From NCBI RefSeq assembly GCF_001499905.1, contig NZ_LQIS01000013.1:1-64000 (forward strand): DNA of 64,000 nucleotides, given 5' to 3'. Positions 47,820-57,833 of the stretch are shown piece by piece. Position numbers and translations under genes: made by a program. This DNA is from Mycobacterium sp. GA-1285. Lineage in GTDB: Bacteria; Actinomycetota; Actinomycetes; Mycobacteriales; Mycobacteriaceae. The notes beneath the pieces were generated by a model. It was not told where the DNA came from, did no database searches, and worked only from the letters and a program-made list of their open reading frames with translations. How positions within the stretch are numbered: the first letter of the stretch is position 1; every line of letters begins with the position of its first letter.

Positions 47820-48395
47820 ATGAAAACGACCACGCGGCTGATGCGCCGCAGGGTTGTCGGTGTCTTCGCCGCCTCCGCCGCTGGCGGGGCCGTGGCGGCC
47901 GCGCTGGTGTTGCCGTCGCTCTCGGCTCCTCCGTCGGCGACCGCCGCTGAGGACCCGTGCGCCGCCAGCGAAGTTGCCAGGACGATAGCGAACGTCGCCA
48001 CCTCGACGGGTGATTATCTCGACGAACATCCGCAGACGAACCAGGCGCTGACGACGATCTCCAAGCAGCAGGCAGGGCCGCAGTCGCTGGGTGCGCTGAA
48101 GGCGTACTTCGACGCCAACCCGCAAGTCGCCAAGGACTTGCAGCAGCTGCAGCAGCCGCTGGCCAGCCTGTCGGGCAAGTGCAAACTGCCGCTCACGCTG
48201 CCCCAGGTGATGGGCCTGATGCAGGCTGCCCAGCAGCAGGGCGGAGCTCTGCCCGAGGGTTTGCCGGGGCAGGCGCCGACCGCGAAGACCCCGGCGCTGA
48301 CCGAGCCGGGCGCCACGGCCCAACCGCATGGCGCGTCGCCGGTTTCGCAGGGCGGCTCTCAGTCACCTGTGTCGGCCATCACTGGCCTGCCCTGA
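47820..48395 (+). CDS. Secreted hemophore (Rv0203 family)
   Basis: 191 residues. Twin-arginine-like basic start (M-R-R-R-V-V) and signal peptide up to about residue 43 (A-T-A-A), then a helical domain with paired cysteines: E-D-P-C-A-A-S-E-V-A-R-T-I and S-G-K-C-K-L-P. Segments G-D-Y-L-D-E-H-P-Q-T-N-Q and Y-F-D-A-N-P-Q-V-A-K-D-L closely resemble M. tuberculosis Rv0203, which carries heme to MmpL3/MmpL11. The tail (150-191) is Pro/Ala/Gln-rich and longer than in Rv0203. Confidence 0.88.
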   Translation: MKTTTRLMRRRVVGVFAASAAGGAVAAALVLPSLSAPPSATAAEDPCAASEVARTIANVATSTGDYLDEHPQTNQALTTISKQQAGPQSLGALKAYFDANPQVAKDLQQLQQPLASLSGKCKLPLTLPQVMGLMQAAQQQGGALPEGLPGQAPTAKTPALTEPGATAQPHGASPVSQGGSQSPVSAITGLP

Positions 48396-48584
48396 CCACA
48401 AACGACGCGTAGCCACCCGCCGCGGGCAGCTCGAGCTGCGGATTTCGACATTTCGGCGATTCGTTGACCGCAAGGCAAGAAAGTCTGGAGACATTCTGCT
48501 TAGCTTTTCTTCGTTGGTCCCAGTTGGTAGACGTCGCTAACCGCCATGGTTACGGCCACCCCACTTCCGATGAAGGAGCTCACC

Positions 48585-48959
48585 ATGTTTCTCTCGGCCC
48601 GTTCTGCGCGTCGTGCGGTTGCTGGCGCGGTCGGTACCGGCGCGATCGCCGGTGCGATGTTCTTGGGTGCGACGCCGCTCGCGGCAGCGGAACCACCGAA
48701 CTGCACCGCGGCCGATCTCGCCGGCGTGGCCTCCGGCGTCTCCGCGGCGACGTCGGCTTACCTGTTCGCACATCCGGACGTCAACTGGTTCTTCACCAGC
48801 CTCGAGGGCCTGCCGCGTGAAGAGGTCCGGGGCAAGGTGCAGGACTACCTGAACTCCAATCCTCAGGTCAAGGCCGACCTGACCGGGATTCGTCAGCCGC
48901 TGGTCGATATCAAGAACCGCTGCGGTGACACCAACGGCGACGGCATCGCCGACAGCTAG
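48585..48959 (+). CDS. Second hemophore-family protein
   Basis: 124 residues. Signal peptide (1-33) ending A-A-A, then a domain with N-C-T-A-A-D-L-A-G-V-A-S-G-V, S-A-Y-L-F-A-H-P-D-V-N and Y-L-N-S-N-P-Q-V-K-A-D-L, parallel to the motifs of the gene just upstream, with the same two cysteines. It ends in a D-x-N-x-D-G EF-hand-like loop (GDTNGDGIADS), which could bind calcium. The start is fixed by AAGGAG seven bases upstream of the ATG. Probably a diverged duplicate. Confidence 0.82.
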   Translation: MFLSARSARRAVAGAVGTGAIAGAMFLGATPLAAAEPPNCTAADLAGVASGVSAATSAYLFAHPDVNWFFTSLEGLPREEVRGKVQDYLNSNPQVKADLTGIRQPLVDIKNRCGDTNGDGIADS

Positions 48960-49018
48960 GCCTGCCTTCGCTTGACACCGGTGCCCTCGGTGCATCAGCA
49001 GCGTGCATCCTGACGGTG

Positions 49019-49396
49019 TCAGCGCCGAGTCATGACATGGATCCCCGCGCGCCAGCCAAGCAACAGCACGGCCGTCGAGATCGAGGCGACCACAATGAAA
49101 CTCGGCGCCACACCGGCAGACGTCAGCTTGCGTAGCAACATTCCCAGCACGATGGTGCACAGCCATACCGCAAGGCCGGTCGGGACCAGCGAGTAGGGCC
49201 GCCGCCACCCGAGGGACAGCACCCAGCCGGCGAGGGCACCCGATACGAATGGCCACGCGGTCTCGGCGATACCGGCGAGATCCAGGCCCTCGCCGTGGCT
49301 GCGCCGCCCGATCGTCGCGAACACGATCAGACAGGCCACGTCGGTGGCCAGCGCCGTCAGGGCGGGCCGGGTCTGTGCCCGGCTATCGATCGCCAT
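49019..49396 (-). CDS. DUF3054 membrane protein
   Basis: 125 residues with four hydrophobic helices. The family motif [12 protein letters not shown], followed by E-T-A-W-P-F and W-R-R-P, is clear. Function unknown; widespread in actinobacteria and haloarchaea. Start ATG, no strong ribosome binding site. Confidence 0.87.
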   Translation of the reverse strand: MAIDSRAQTRPALTALATDVACLIVFATIGRRSHGEGLDLAGIAETAWPFVSGALAGWVLSLGWRRPYSLVPTGLAVWLCTIVLGMLLRKLTSAGVAPSFIVVASISTAVLLLGWRAGIHVMTRR

Positions 49397-49488
49397 CTGT
49401 CATCACATCCCATTCCACTGGCATAGCAAGGCAGGGCGGTGCGTGCCCTGGGAACAAGCGGCGATCATCGCAACGGCGCCGAGAACGG

Positions 49489-50550
49489 CTACTGCCGGTC
49501 GCATGCGTCGGGGTCGACGTCGGTGTCGGTGCGGAACATGAAGGAGAACACCACCCAACCGATTGCGGCGACGAAGATCCAGCTGACCAGCCGGTAGATC
49601 AGCATCGCCGATATCGCCGAGGCCAGAGTCATTCCGCTCGACACCAGACCGGGTACCAGCACCGCCTCCACCATCAGCAGCCCGCCGGGCATGAGGGGAA
49701 TGGAGCCGACCGCGCGGGCGGCGACATAGGCCACAATCACCCCGAGCAGCGATGGTCGCCCGCCGGCGGCGTAACACGCGAACAGCAGCGTTCCCACGCC
49801 CGTGACCAGAGTGAACATCGACCAGGTGAACGCGACGCCGAGCTGGCGCCGGCTCAGCTTCACCGACTCGAGCTGAGCCAGCGTCTCGCGCCACTTGGTC
49901 ACCCCGTTGTCGGCGGGTTTCGCGCGGACGTAATTCACCCAGGACAGCAGCCGCACTCCGATGCCGTCGAGCAGATCCGGCCGGGAGGCCACCGCTTGGG
50001 CCAGCACGATCAACATGATGAACCCGGTCAGCGTGAAAATCAGCGAGAACGGGTTGTGCTTGGCCCCGAGGAAGAACGCGCTACCCAGCCCCAGCAGCGC
50101 CAGGCTGATCACCTGCAGTGCGCCCGACATCACGAGCTGCCAGGAGGCGATGACCGGCGTGGCACCCCAGAGCCGCTGCTGACGGTAGATGAACGTCGCC
50201 GACAGCACCGGTCCGCCGGGAAGTGTCGTGCTCAGCGAATTGCCCGCATAGAACGCCGCCTGCGAACGCCATTGCCGCACAGGAACTCCCGCGGACCGCA
50301 GCAGCTTGCGCTGGATGTCGCCGAAGAAGTGCATCGAAGCCAACGCGGTGCCCACCGCCGCGAGCACCCACCACCAGTCCGCGGTGTAGAGGCTGTGCCA
50401 CGCCTTGGCGAGCTGATCCCACACCAGTCCGAGCTCGACGCTCAACACGACGGCCGCAGCGGCGAGGACGGCCCACCGCAACCACCAGTACTTGCTGCGG
50501 GTGAGGCGCCCTTGGCTGCGGGCCGCACTCGCAGGCGCGTCGTGTGCCAC
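49489..50550 (-). CDS. YbhN/UPF0104-type membrane protein (Rv0204c homologue)
   Basis: 353 residues with eight or so transmembrane helices and the lysylphosphatidylglycerol-synthase transmembrane-region motifs [13 protein letters not shown] and [18 protein letters not shown]. No aminoacyltransferase domain is attached, so it is a flippase-like half without the synthase. Start GTG. Divergent from the AI-2E-type gene, as in Rv0204c/Rv0205. Confidence 0.83.
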   Translation of the reverse strand: MAHDAPASAARSQGRLTRSKYWWLRWAVLAAAAVVLSVELGLVWDQLAKAWHSLYTADWWWVLAAVGTALASMHFFGDIQRKLLRSAGVPVRQWRSQAAFYAGNSLSTTLPGGPVLSATFIYRQQRLWGATPVIASWQLVMSGALQVISLALLGLGSAFFLGAKHNPFSLIFTLTGFIMLIVLAQAVASRPDLLDGIGVRLLSWVNYVRAKPADNGVTKWRETLAQLESVKLSRRQLGVAFTWSMFTLVTGVGTLLFACYAAGGRPSLLGVIVAYVAARAVGSIPLMPGGLLMVEAVLVPGLVSSGMTLASAISAMLIYRLVSWIFVAAIGWVVFSFMFRTDTDVDPDACDRQ

Positions 50551-50625
50551 GGGGTAAGGGTAAGGCGTGGTGATGCGGTTTCAAGAGATCCGTCGCCGCA
50601 AGTGCCAGGCCGTTACGCTATCGGG

Positions 50626-51765
50626 ATGCCCGCGGGCCTTTCTCTCGACGACGAGTCCGTATCCCCTCTTGTTCGCAAAGGTGCGGCCTGGTCGTGGCGT
50701 CTGCTCGTCATCCTCGCCGCCATCGTCGCCTTGCTGTGGGTGTTCAAGCGACTGGAGATCATCGTCGTACCGGTCGCGCTGGCGACGATCCTGGCGGCGC
50801 TGCTGATGCCGGCGGTCGACTTCCTCGACCGGCGGGGAGCTCCGCGGGCCGGAGCGGTGGCGCTGATGTTGCTCAGCGGGTTCGCCGTGGTCGGCGGGAT
50901 CCTGTCGTTCGTCGTCACCCAGTTCATCGAGGGCGCACCGGAATTGACCCAGCAGGTCAGCCGCAGTATCGACGGGATGCGCAACTGGTTGATCGAGGGT
51001 CCGCTACATCTGAGCCGGGATCAGATCGACAACGCGGGTAACGCCGCGATCGAGGCCCTTCAGAACAACCAGGAACGGGTGACAACGGGCGCGCTGTCGA
51101 CGGCCGGCACGGTGACCGAGATCGTGACCGGCGCCGTGTTGGTGTTGTTCACGTTGATCTTCCTGCTGCAGGGCGGCCGCAACATCTTCGCGTTTGTCAC
51201 CCAGATCTTCCCGGTCCACGTGCGTGAGCGGGTGCGCGAGGCGGGCCGGGCCGGCTTCCATTCGTTGATCGGATATGTGCGGGCCACCTTCCTGGTCGCG
51301 CTCGTCGACGCCGTCGGCATCGGCACCGGGCTGGCGATCATGGGTGTGCCGCTCGCGTTGCCGCTGGCCTCGCTGGTGTTTCTCGGCGCATTCATCCCGC
51401 TGGTCGGCGCCGTGGTGGCCGGTGCGCTTGCGGTGGTCGTCGCGTTGATCGCCAAAGGTTTCATCTACGCGCTGATCACGCTCGGCTTGGTCATCGCGGT
51501 ACAGCAGCTGGAAGGCCACGTACTGCAGCCGTTGGTGATGGGCCGCGCCGTGTCCATCCATCCGCTCGCGATCGTGTTGGTGATCGCGGGCGGCGGCGTG
51601 CTCGCCGGAATCGTGGGCGCGCTGCTGGCGGTGCCGGTGCTGGCGTTCCTCAACAGCGCCGTGCGCGTGCTGACGGCGCGTGATCCAGACGCCGAGAAGG
51701 AGGCCCTCGAAGCCGACGAGGGTCCGTTGGTCAAGGCCGAAAGCGACCAGCTCCCGGAGGGTTAG
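50626..51765 (+). CDS. AI-2E family transporter-like membrane protein (Rv0205 homologue)
   Basis: 379 residues, eight predicted helices, with the PerM/TqsA family features: paired N-terminal helices, an amphipathic extracytoplasmic region (about 100-170), and the C-terminal [15 protein letters not shown] motif followed by H-P-L-A-I-V. Members export small molecules or act as Na+/H+ antiporters; no substrate is suggested here. The frame is open about 1.4 kb upstream antisense to neighbouring genes; the ATG ([11 protein letters not shown]) is the family start. Convergent with mmpL3. Confidence 0.88.
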   Translation: MPAGLSLDDESVSPLVRKGAAWSWRLLVILAAIVALLWVFKRLEIIVVPVALATILAALLMPAVDFLDRRGAPRAGAVALMLLSGFAVVGGILSFVVTQFIEGAPELTQQVSRSIDGMRNWLIEGPLHLSRDQIDNAGNAAIEALQNNQERVTTGALSTAGTVTEIVTGAVLVLFTLIFLLQGGRNIFAFVTQIFPVHVRERVREAGRAGFHSLIGYVRATFLVALVDAVGIGTGLAIMGVPLALPLASLVFLGAFIPLVGAVVAGALAVVVALIAKGFIYALITLGLVIAVQQLEGHVLQPLVMGRAVSIHPLAIVLVIAGGGVLAGIVGALLAVPVLAFLNSAVRVLTARDPDAEKEALEADEGPLVKAESDQLPEG

Positions 51766-51800
51766 CGGTCACCTGAACTTCGGGCTCCGAGAGTCCAGTC

Positions 51801-54800
51801 CTACAGCCGCCCTTCGCGCCGCAGCAGATCCTGTGCGCTCACCCCGCCGCCGCGGCGCTTATGCTCCTCGTCCTCGGGGGTGTTGAGCTTCTCGGTCGCG
51901 GCATCGGCGTCCTGCGCCCGAGGTGTCGGGATCGCGGTCGTGGCGTCCGGATCCTGTTGCCGCGGAGCGGGAATCGCGGTCGTGGGCGGCTCCTCGGCCG
52001 GCGCCGGTTGCGGCGGCCGTGGCCGTTGTTCGGGCATCGCCCGGGTGGCCTCGGCCGACGGACGACTCGGTGCCGACGGGGACGACGGGGCCGCGGGCGG
52101 CGGGCCGGCGGGTGCGCCGGTGCCGCGCAGTTCGCCCAGCCACGACTCGATCTCGCGTTCCTCCCGCGGCGGCCTGCCCCCACCCGGACGGGGAGGCGAC
52201 GGAGCCGGTGCGGGCGGCGCCGATGTGGGCGGCGCCGGTGGCCGGGTGGCCTGTCGCGCCGTCGCGGCGGCGTTGCTGACCGCGTTGCGCACGGCGTTCT
52301 TCGCCATTGACAGCCGAGTGGTCTGCGGCTCGTCGGCCGGTGTGGTGGTGCTGGGAATCCGTGTCGTGCCGGTGGCCGAGGGGACCCGCTGCGGCAGCGC
52401 CTTGCGGGCGGCGCCGGGACGCGACCCCGCGACGGCGGGATGCGTCGGATCGTGCGGCGGGCGGGGCCGGGGCGGAACCGGTGCGCCCGCACCGACCAGC
52501 GCCTCGGGGTCCTCGACGGTCTCGCGCACCGCGGGACGCTTCCGTTCGTCGGGCAGCTCCGTCTCACCCAGGCCCAGGCGCTCCTGGATGCGTTTCATCC
52601 ACCGCGGCGCCCACCAGCAGTCGTCGCCGAGAAGCTTCATCACGGCAGGCACGAGGAACATCCGGACAATGGTGGCGTCGAGCAGCAGCGCGATCAGCAG
52701 ACCGAAGGCCAGGTACTTCATCATCACCAGGTCGGAGAAGACGAACGCGCCCGCGACCACCGCGAGCACCAGTGCCGCGCCGGTGATCAACCGGCCGGTG
52801 GTCGCGGTGCCGACGCGGATGGCCTCGGCGGTGGACAGCCCGCGCTCACGAGCTTCGACCATGCGAGACACCAGGAACACCTCATAGTCGGTCGACAGAC
52901 CCCAGATGACCGCGATGATCAACCCGATCATCGGCGCCATCAGCGGCTGCGGCGTGTAGTTCATCAGCCCGGAGCCGTGACCCTCGACGAACATCCACGT
53001 CAACACGCCCATCGTCGAACCAAGCGTCAGCGCGCTCATCACCGCGGCCTTGATCGGCAACACCACCGATCCGAACGCCAGGAACATCAAGATCGTGGTC
53101 GTGACGATCAGGATCGTCACCATCAGCGGTAGCTTGTCGAACAGGCTGTGGATGCTGTCCTGCTCCAACGCCGGGGTGCCACCAACGGAGATCGACAACC
53201 CGCGCGGCGGCACGATGGCGCGAAGCTCCTCGACCTTCTTCGCCGCGTCGTTACGGTTTTCGAGTCCGTTCTGGATCACCCGAACCGAGGGGTCTTCCGA
53301 GCCGCCCTCCTGATACGGGCGCGGCTGCCACATTTTGGTCGGGTCGTCCTCGGGTTGGATGAAGCCGGGGATCGTCATCGCCTTGCTGCGGATCTCGGCG
53401 ACCTGCTGATCGGTGACCGGTTCGCCTTCGTCGTTCTCGATCACCAACGTCAACGGCTCGGTGCGGAAGCCGGGGAACGAACTGTCGAACGCCTCCTGTG
53501 CCTGCCGCACGGCGTTGTCCGGCGGCAGATACTTCTCACTGATGCCGCCGAGCGAGAGCTGACCCAACGGGATGATCATGAGAATCATCACGATGACGAT
53601 GGGTGCGGCGAATGCGATGGGCCGCTTCATCACCCGGTTGACCAGCTTGCCCCAGAAGCCCTTCTCCACCTCGGCGCGCGTCTTGGTCTTCTGGGTCTTC
53701 TCCGCCAACCAGTTCAGCCACCACACCGTCGGCTTGCGTACCAGCGAACTCACACCCGCGGCCGCGAGCACCAAGATGGTGCCCGCCACGAACACGGCGA
53801 TGGCCAGCAGCAGCCAGAAGATCGCCGTGCCGAGGGTGTCCTTCGCGGCGAACAGGCCGACGAAGATCCAGACGAACGAGCCGACATAGCCGAGCACCAG
53901 ACCCAGTCGGGCGTAGTTGGCGCCCTTGTCATGGGTCCGTCGGATCTGCGCTCTGGCGATGTGTCCGACGGGGATCGCGGCGAAGGGCACGAGCACACCG
54001 AGCGGGATGGAAGCGATCGCCAGCGAGTTGGTGCGGTCGGTGGTCTCCGCGGGCGACGGAGCCGGGTAAGGCTTGGTGAATCGCAACAAGGTGCGCACAC
54101 CGAGCGCGTCGACGCGGGGTCCGAGCAGGGCCAGGGCTGCGGCCAGCACCGTCACCGACAGGATCGCGGCCAGCATGACCGAAGCGATGATCGCGTAGGT
54201 GATCGACTTGAGGAAGCCCTGCGGGAACAGCAGCAGCGGCACCGACGACGCCACGAGGATCACCGCGGAGAACATGATGGTGCGGCCCGAGGTCATCACG
54301 GTGCGCCGGACCGCCGCCTCGGTGTCGTAACCCTCGGCGATCTCCTCGCGGAACCGGCTCACCATGAACAGGCCGTAATCCACCGCGATACCGAGGCCCA
54401 TCAACGTCACCACCGGCTGGGCGAAGAAGTGCACCGGCATGAATTCCGCGAGCAGGCGCATGATGCCGAGCGCGCCGGCGATCGTCAGGCCGCCTATGAC
54501 GCCTGGGAGGGCGGCGGCGACCACGCCACCGAAGACGAAGAACAGCACCACACACACCAACGGAATGGCCGCGACCTCGGCGCGCCGCTGGTCGTCCCCG
54601 ATACTGCCGGTCAGTTCACTGGCCAGCGGGTTCAGGCCGGCGAGCTCGATGCGGCCGCCGTTGAGCTGTTGCAGGTCAGGTTCGACGGTCTGGTAGTTCT
54701 TCAGGATCTCGTCGTCGGTGTCCCCTTGCAGGGGGATGCTCACGAACGTCTTCGACAGATCGCTGGTCTTCATCTGCTGGACGGTCGCGCTCGCGGCGTC

Positions 54801-55145
54801 GGGTGCCCGCAGCCAGCCGACCCAGCTCACCACCTGGTCAGGGTGGTCCTTGACGAAGCCGTCGAGTTCACCGACGACGTCCCGCTGCCACTCCGGGTTG
54901 TCGACCTTCTTCCCGTCGGGCGGGGTGAGGATCGCCACGACGTGGCTGGTCCGGTCGCGACCGAAGGCCTCGTCGGCCACCACCGATGCGTGCACCGATT
55001 GGCTGCCTTCGTCGTAGAAGCCGCTCTGGGTGACGTGGCTGCCGAGGCTGATCCCGTAGATGCCGCCACCGAGGCAGAGCGCGACCATGACGCCGATGAC
55101 GATGTATCGGTATCGGTACACCGTTCGACCCCACCAGGCGAACAC
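51801..55145 (-). CDS. mmpL3: Essential trehalose monomycolate transporter MmpL3
   Basis: 1114 residues. Exports trehalose monomycolate across the inner membrane; target of SQ109 and many other inhibitors. Twelve transmembrane helices in two halves, with the proton-relay Asp-Tyr pairs in G-I-A-V-D-Y-G-L-F and G-L-S-T-D-Y-E-V-F, two periplasmic porter loops, and a long disordered Pro/Arg-rich cytoplasmic C-terminus (about 760-1114) ending S-A-Q-D-L-L-R-R-E-G-R-L. The GTG start follows AAGGAG. Position and flanking genes match Rv0206c. Confidence 0.98.
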   Translation of the reverse strand: MFAWWGRTVYRYRYIVIGVMVALCLGGGIYGISLGSHVTQSGFYDEGSQSVHASVVADEAFGRDRTSHVVAILTPPDGKKVDNPEWQRDVVGELDGFVKDHPDQVVSWVGWLRAPDAASATVQQMKTSDLSKTFVSIPLQGDTDDEILKNYQTVEPDLQQLNGGRIELAGLNPLASELTGSIGDDQRRAEVAAIPLVCVVLFFVFGGVVAAALPGVIGGLTIAGALGIMRLLAEFMPVHFFAQPVVTLMGLGIAVDYGLFMVSRFREEIAEGYDTEAAVRRTVMTSGRTIMFSAVILVASSVPLLLFPQGFLKSITYAIIASVMLAAILSVTVLAAALALLGPRVDALGVRTLLRFTKPYPAPSPAETTDRTNSLAIASIPLGVLVPFAAIPVGHIARAQIRRTHDKGANYARLGLVLGYVGSFVWIFVGLFAAKDTLGTAIFWLLLAIAVFVAGTILVLAAAGVSSLVRKPTVWWLNWLAEKTQKTKTRAEVEKGFWGKLVNRVMKRPIAFAAPIVIVMILMIIPLGQLSLGGISEKYLPPDNAVRQAQEAFDSSFPGFRTEPLTLVIENDEGEPVTDQQVAEIRSKAMTIPGFIQPEDDPTKMWQPRPYQEGGSEDPSVRVIQNGLENRNDAAKKVEELRAIVPPRGLSISVGGTPALEQDSIHSLFDKLPLMVTILIVTTTILMFLAFGSVVLPIKAAVMSALTLGSTMGVLTWMFVEGHGSGLMNYTPQPLMAPMIGLIIAVIWGLSTDYEVFLVSRMVEARERGLSTAEAIRVGTATTGRLITGAALVLAVVAGAFVFSDLVMMKYLAFGLLIALLLDATIVRMFLVPAVMKLLGDDCWWAPRWMKRIQERLGLGETELPDERKRPAVRETVEDPEALVGAGAPVPPRPRPPHDPTHPAVAGSRPGAARKALPQRVPSATGTTRIPSTTTPADEPQTTRLSMAKNAVRNAVSNAAATARQATRPPAPPTSAPPAPAPSPPRPGGGRPPREEREIESWLGELRGTGAPAGPPPAAPSSPSAPSRPSAEATRAMPEQRPRPPQPAPAEEPPTTAIPAPRQQDPDATTAIPTPRAQDADAATEKLNTPEDEEHKRRGGGVSAQDLLRREGRL

Positions 55146-55195
55146 GTAAGCTCCTTACTCGATTCTCTCGAAGTCGATGGCGACCTCTGAGCGGT

Positions 55196-55909
55196 TCAGT
55201 TGTTGACCCGCGAGGTCAATAGCGAGGACAGCGGCCGGAACGGCTGCAACCATGCCCCCTGCTCGGGCAGCGAATCGAGGCCGATTCGCGGTAGCGGTTC
55301 CCGGAAAACACCAGGGATGTCCTCCAGGTCGACGAACTCCAAGGTATCCGACGCTAGCGCCCAGCTCGCATGTTCGCGAAATCCGAGCACCTGCACCGGG
55401 ATGCCGTCTCGGGCGATTTCTTCCAGCGGGTGTTTGAAGGCCTGCCCGTCGGCCGAGGCCACCAGGAGGCCGGCCAAACCCTCGCCGCGGCGCAGCGCGA
55501 TGTGGTCGAGCATGTCGCTGTCGACGTCGCTGTCCTCGCCGATCTTCGGCTTGGCGAAGACCGCGAACCCCACGTTACGCAGCGCCTCCACCCATGGCCG
55601 GACGACGTCGGCGCTGCCGGGTGCGATGTTGGTGAACACGGTGGCCTCCGGCTCCAGCGAGGCGGGACGGGCCGTGCCCTCTAGTTGGGCAGACAGTTCG
55701 GCGGTACGCGCCAGCAGCCAGCGGCCCAGCGCGTCGAACCGCGGTCGGTGCGCGGCTGTCGGCCTGCCGCCGAGGATGGAGCCGAGCCCCATGTCGAGGT
55801 TCGGCGCGTCCCAGACCAGCAGCACGCGGGCCGTGGCATCGGCCGGCGACGGCGGCGCCTCGGGGGGTGCCACCTCTTCTATATGCCCGAGGTCCTCCGT
55901 GAGGCTCAT
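55196..55909 (-). CDS. NYN-domain (PIN-like) putative ribonuclease (Rv0207c homologue)
   Basis: 237 residues. The NYN fold is indicated by L-V-W-D-A-P-N-L-D-M (first acidic site), D-S-D-V-D-S-D-M-L-D-H-I (central acidic cluster) and L-L-V-A-S-A-D-G-Q-A-F-K-H-P. These aspartates usually bind Mg2+ for RNA cleavage. The ATG overlaps the trmB stop by one base (TGATG), so it is coupled to trmB. The frame is open deep into trmB but MSLTEDLGHIEE is the proper start. Confidence 0.85.
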   Translation of the reverse strand: MSLTEDLGHIEEVAPPEAPPSPADATARVLLVWDAPNLDMGLGSILGGRPTAAHRPRFDALGRWLLARTAELSAQLEGTARPASLEPEATVFTNIAPGSADVVRPWVEALRNVGFAVFAKPKIGEDSDVDSDMLDHIALRRGEGLAGLLVASADGQAFKHPLEEIARDGIPVQVLGFREHASWALASDTLEFVDLEDIPGVFREPLPRIGLDSLPEQGAWLQPFRPLSSLLTSRVNN

Positions 55910-56691
55910 CACGCTCTCTCCCACACCAGTTCGGCGACGGCGCTGCCGGCGTTTCGCGCCTTGCCTTCGTATTTGGTGACCGGTCGTTCGACGGAGATTG
56001 CAAGCGCGTCGGACGGGTTCACCCGGCGCAACCGCGGCTCCGCGTCGCCGACCTCGGCGATCTGCTCGGCGTAACCGGCGTGGTCCGTCGCCGCATGGAA
56101 GACCCCGCCGGGGCGCAGCCGCTCGGCGATCAACCCGACGGTGGCCGGCTGCAGCAGGCGGCGCTTGTGGTGGCGGGCCTTGGGCCATGGGTCGGGGAAG
56201 AACACCCGCACGCCGGTCAGTGAGCCGGGTCGGAACATGTGCTGCAGCACGTCGACCCCGTCGCCGCGGACCAGCCGGATGTTGGGGACGCCCTCGCGCT
56301 CGATCCCGGAGAGCAGTTGGGCCAGCCCCCGGCGGTACACCTCGACCGCGACGACGTCGATTCCAGGTTCCGCCTTGGCCATCGCCAGCGTCGAGGTCCC
56401 GGCTCCGCAGCCGATCTCCACCACCACGGGCGCAGACCGCCCGAACCACGCCTCGGTGTCCACCAGCGGAGCGGGGACGTCGCCGTCGCGTGCCTGCATG
56501 CCGATCTCGGGCCACAGCCGGTTCCACGTCGCCTGCTGCGCGGCGGACAGCGTGGTACGCCGCGTGCGGAAGCTGGTGACGCGGGGATAGCGGTGCTGCT
56601 GGCCGGCCGGTCGGCGGAGGGCCTCGGGTCCCGAAGTCGACCCCTCGGCGACGTCGGGCCCGGGCAGATGCATCCGTCCATGGTCGCTCAT
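55909..56691 (-). CDS. trmB: tRNA (guanine-N7)-methyltransferase
   Basis: 260 residues. Makes m7G46 in tRNA. SAM motif V-V-V-E-I-G-C-G-A-G-T-S-T, acidic V-A-V-E-V-Y strand, and the TrmB hallmark V-F-F-P-D-P-W-P-K-A-R-H-H-K-R-R-L-L are all present. The ATG giving MSDHGRMHLPG matches the short N-terminus of the M. tuberculosis protein (MVHHGQMH) and is preferred over one 42 bases upstream. Heads the trmB-NYN pair upstream of mmpL3. Confidence 0.95.
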   Translation of the reverse strand: MSDHGRMHLPGPDVAEGSTSGPEALRRPAGQQHRYPRVTSFRTRRTTLSAAQQATWNRLWPEIGMQARDGDVPAPLVDTEAWFGRSAPVVVEIGCGAGTSTLAMAKAEPGIDVVAVEVYRRGLAQLLSGIEREGVPNIRLVRGDGVDVLQHMFRPGSLTGVRVFFPDPWPKARHHKRRLLQPATVGLIAERLRPGGVFHAATDHAGYAEQIAEVGDAEPRLRRVNPSDALAISVERPVTKYEGKARNAGSAVAELVWERA

Positions 56692-56828
56692 CGGGAGTGG
56701 AGTACCCGCATCGTGGTACAGATTGATACCCAACAGTTGCCTTCGGCTGGTATCGGCGGCTATCCCCAGGTGCAGGCTCGGCCGCTCCCCAACACGCTGC
56801 GACGTGTCACGATCGTCGAAGGCGGTCG

Positions 56829-57833
56829 GTGAGGACCGCCGGTCTCCGAGGGGAAGGTCACCAGATTTTCGTCGACGCGCTGCTACAGATCTGCGAAGAA
56901 CGCCGCGACCCGCGGCTGACGGCGATCATCAAGCGCCTGTGCGCACCGACGCGGGTGGCGGTGCGCGGTCGGCAAGGGGTCGGTCGCGCGACTGTGGCGG
57001 CGGCGTTGACGGCCGCTGGGATCGCGGTGTCGACCGACGGTGTCGCCGACATCGACGTGCTGGTGATCGCCGAAGCCCTCAAACCCGACGATCGAGCCCT
57101 TCTCGACCGATCGGGCCGGCCCGCCGTCGTCATCCTGACCAAGGCCGACCTCACCGGCTTCGGCGGTGCTGGGCCGATGGCGCACGCGTACCACCGGGCC
57201 GCACAGTGCCGTGCCTTGACCGGGCTGCCGACCGTGCCGATGGTCGCGCTGCTCGCCGACGTGAACCTGACCGGCGAGTTGCTCGACGCGCTGCAGACCC
57301 TGCTCACCGAACCTGCCGACCTGTCGTCGACCGACGCGTTCGTGCAGTCGCCCCATCGGCTGCCGCGGGAAGCGCGCGAGCGGCTGCTCGCCGCGCTGGA
57401 CCGGTTCGGAATCGCCCACGCGGTGCTCGCGCTCGACCGGGGCGCGAGTGTTGATTCGCTGCCCCACCACCTGCGCCGGCTCAGCCAGCTCGACCGGGTC
57501 GCCGAACACGTCCACGCTGCGGGTGCACCGTTGCGGTACCGCAGGCTCCGCACCGCGGTGAGCCAATTACGCGCGCTGACAACACAATCCGACCATGCAC
57601 GGCTGGCCGACCTCTTGGTGAGCGACGCCTCCGTCCTCGCGGCGATGACGGCGGCGGTGGACGTCGTCGAGGCCGCGGGCGCGCGCGTCGACCGGGGCGA
57701 CGACCCGGCCGCGCACCTGCGCCGCGCCGTGCAGTGGCAGCGGTACGGCAACGGCCCGGTCAACGCGCTGCACCGCGCCTGTGCGGCCGACATCAGCCGC
57801 GGTTCGCTTCGCCTGCTCGGGCGGTCACGGTGA
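56829..57833 (+). CDS. GTPase-like protein with degenerate P-loop (Rv0209 homologue)
   Basis: 334 residues. The N-terminal half resembles a small GTPase domain: V-R-G-R-Q-G-V-G-R-A-T occupies the P-loop position with Arg in place of the essential Lys, and V-V-I-L-T-K-A-D-L is a G4-like motif. The remainder is helical and Arg/Ala-rich. GAAGG lies eight bases before the GTG start. Translationally coupled to the next gene (GTGA overlap). By synteny the Rv0209 homologue; function unknown. Confidence 0.75.
   Translation: MRTAGLRGEGHQIFVDALLQICEERRDPRLTAIIKRLCAPTRVAVRGRQGVGRATVAAALTAAGIAVSTDGVADIDVLVIAEALKPDDRALLDRSGRPAVVILTKADLTGFGGAGPMAHAYHRAAQCRALTGLPTVPMVALLADVNLTGELLDALQTLLTEPADLSSTDAFVQSPHRLPREARERLLAALDRFGIAHAVLALDRGASVDSLPHHLRRLSQLDRVAEHVHAAGAPLRYRRLRTAVSQLRALTTQSDHARLADLLVSDASVLAAMTAAVDVVEAAGARVDRGDDPAAHLRRAVQWQRYGNGPVNALHRACAADISRGSLRLLGRSR

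Noticed and set aside
49249..50625. Long upstream extension of the AI-2E transporter frame
   Set aside because: Antisense to the YbhN-like gene and low-complexity; the family N-terminus is at 50626.
53148..55190. 680-codon plus-strand frame antisense to mmpL3
   Set aside because: High-GC shadow frame rich in Arg, His, Asp and Gly with no domain; mmpL3 on the other strand is unambiguous.
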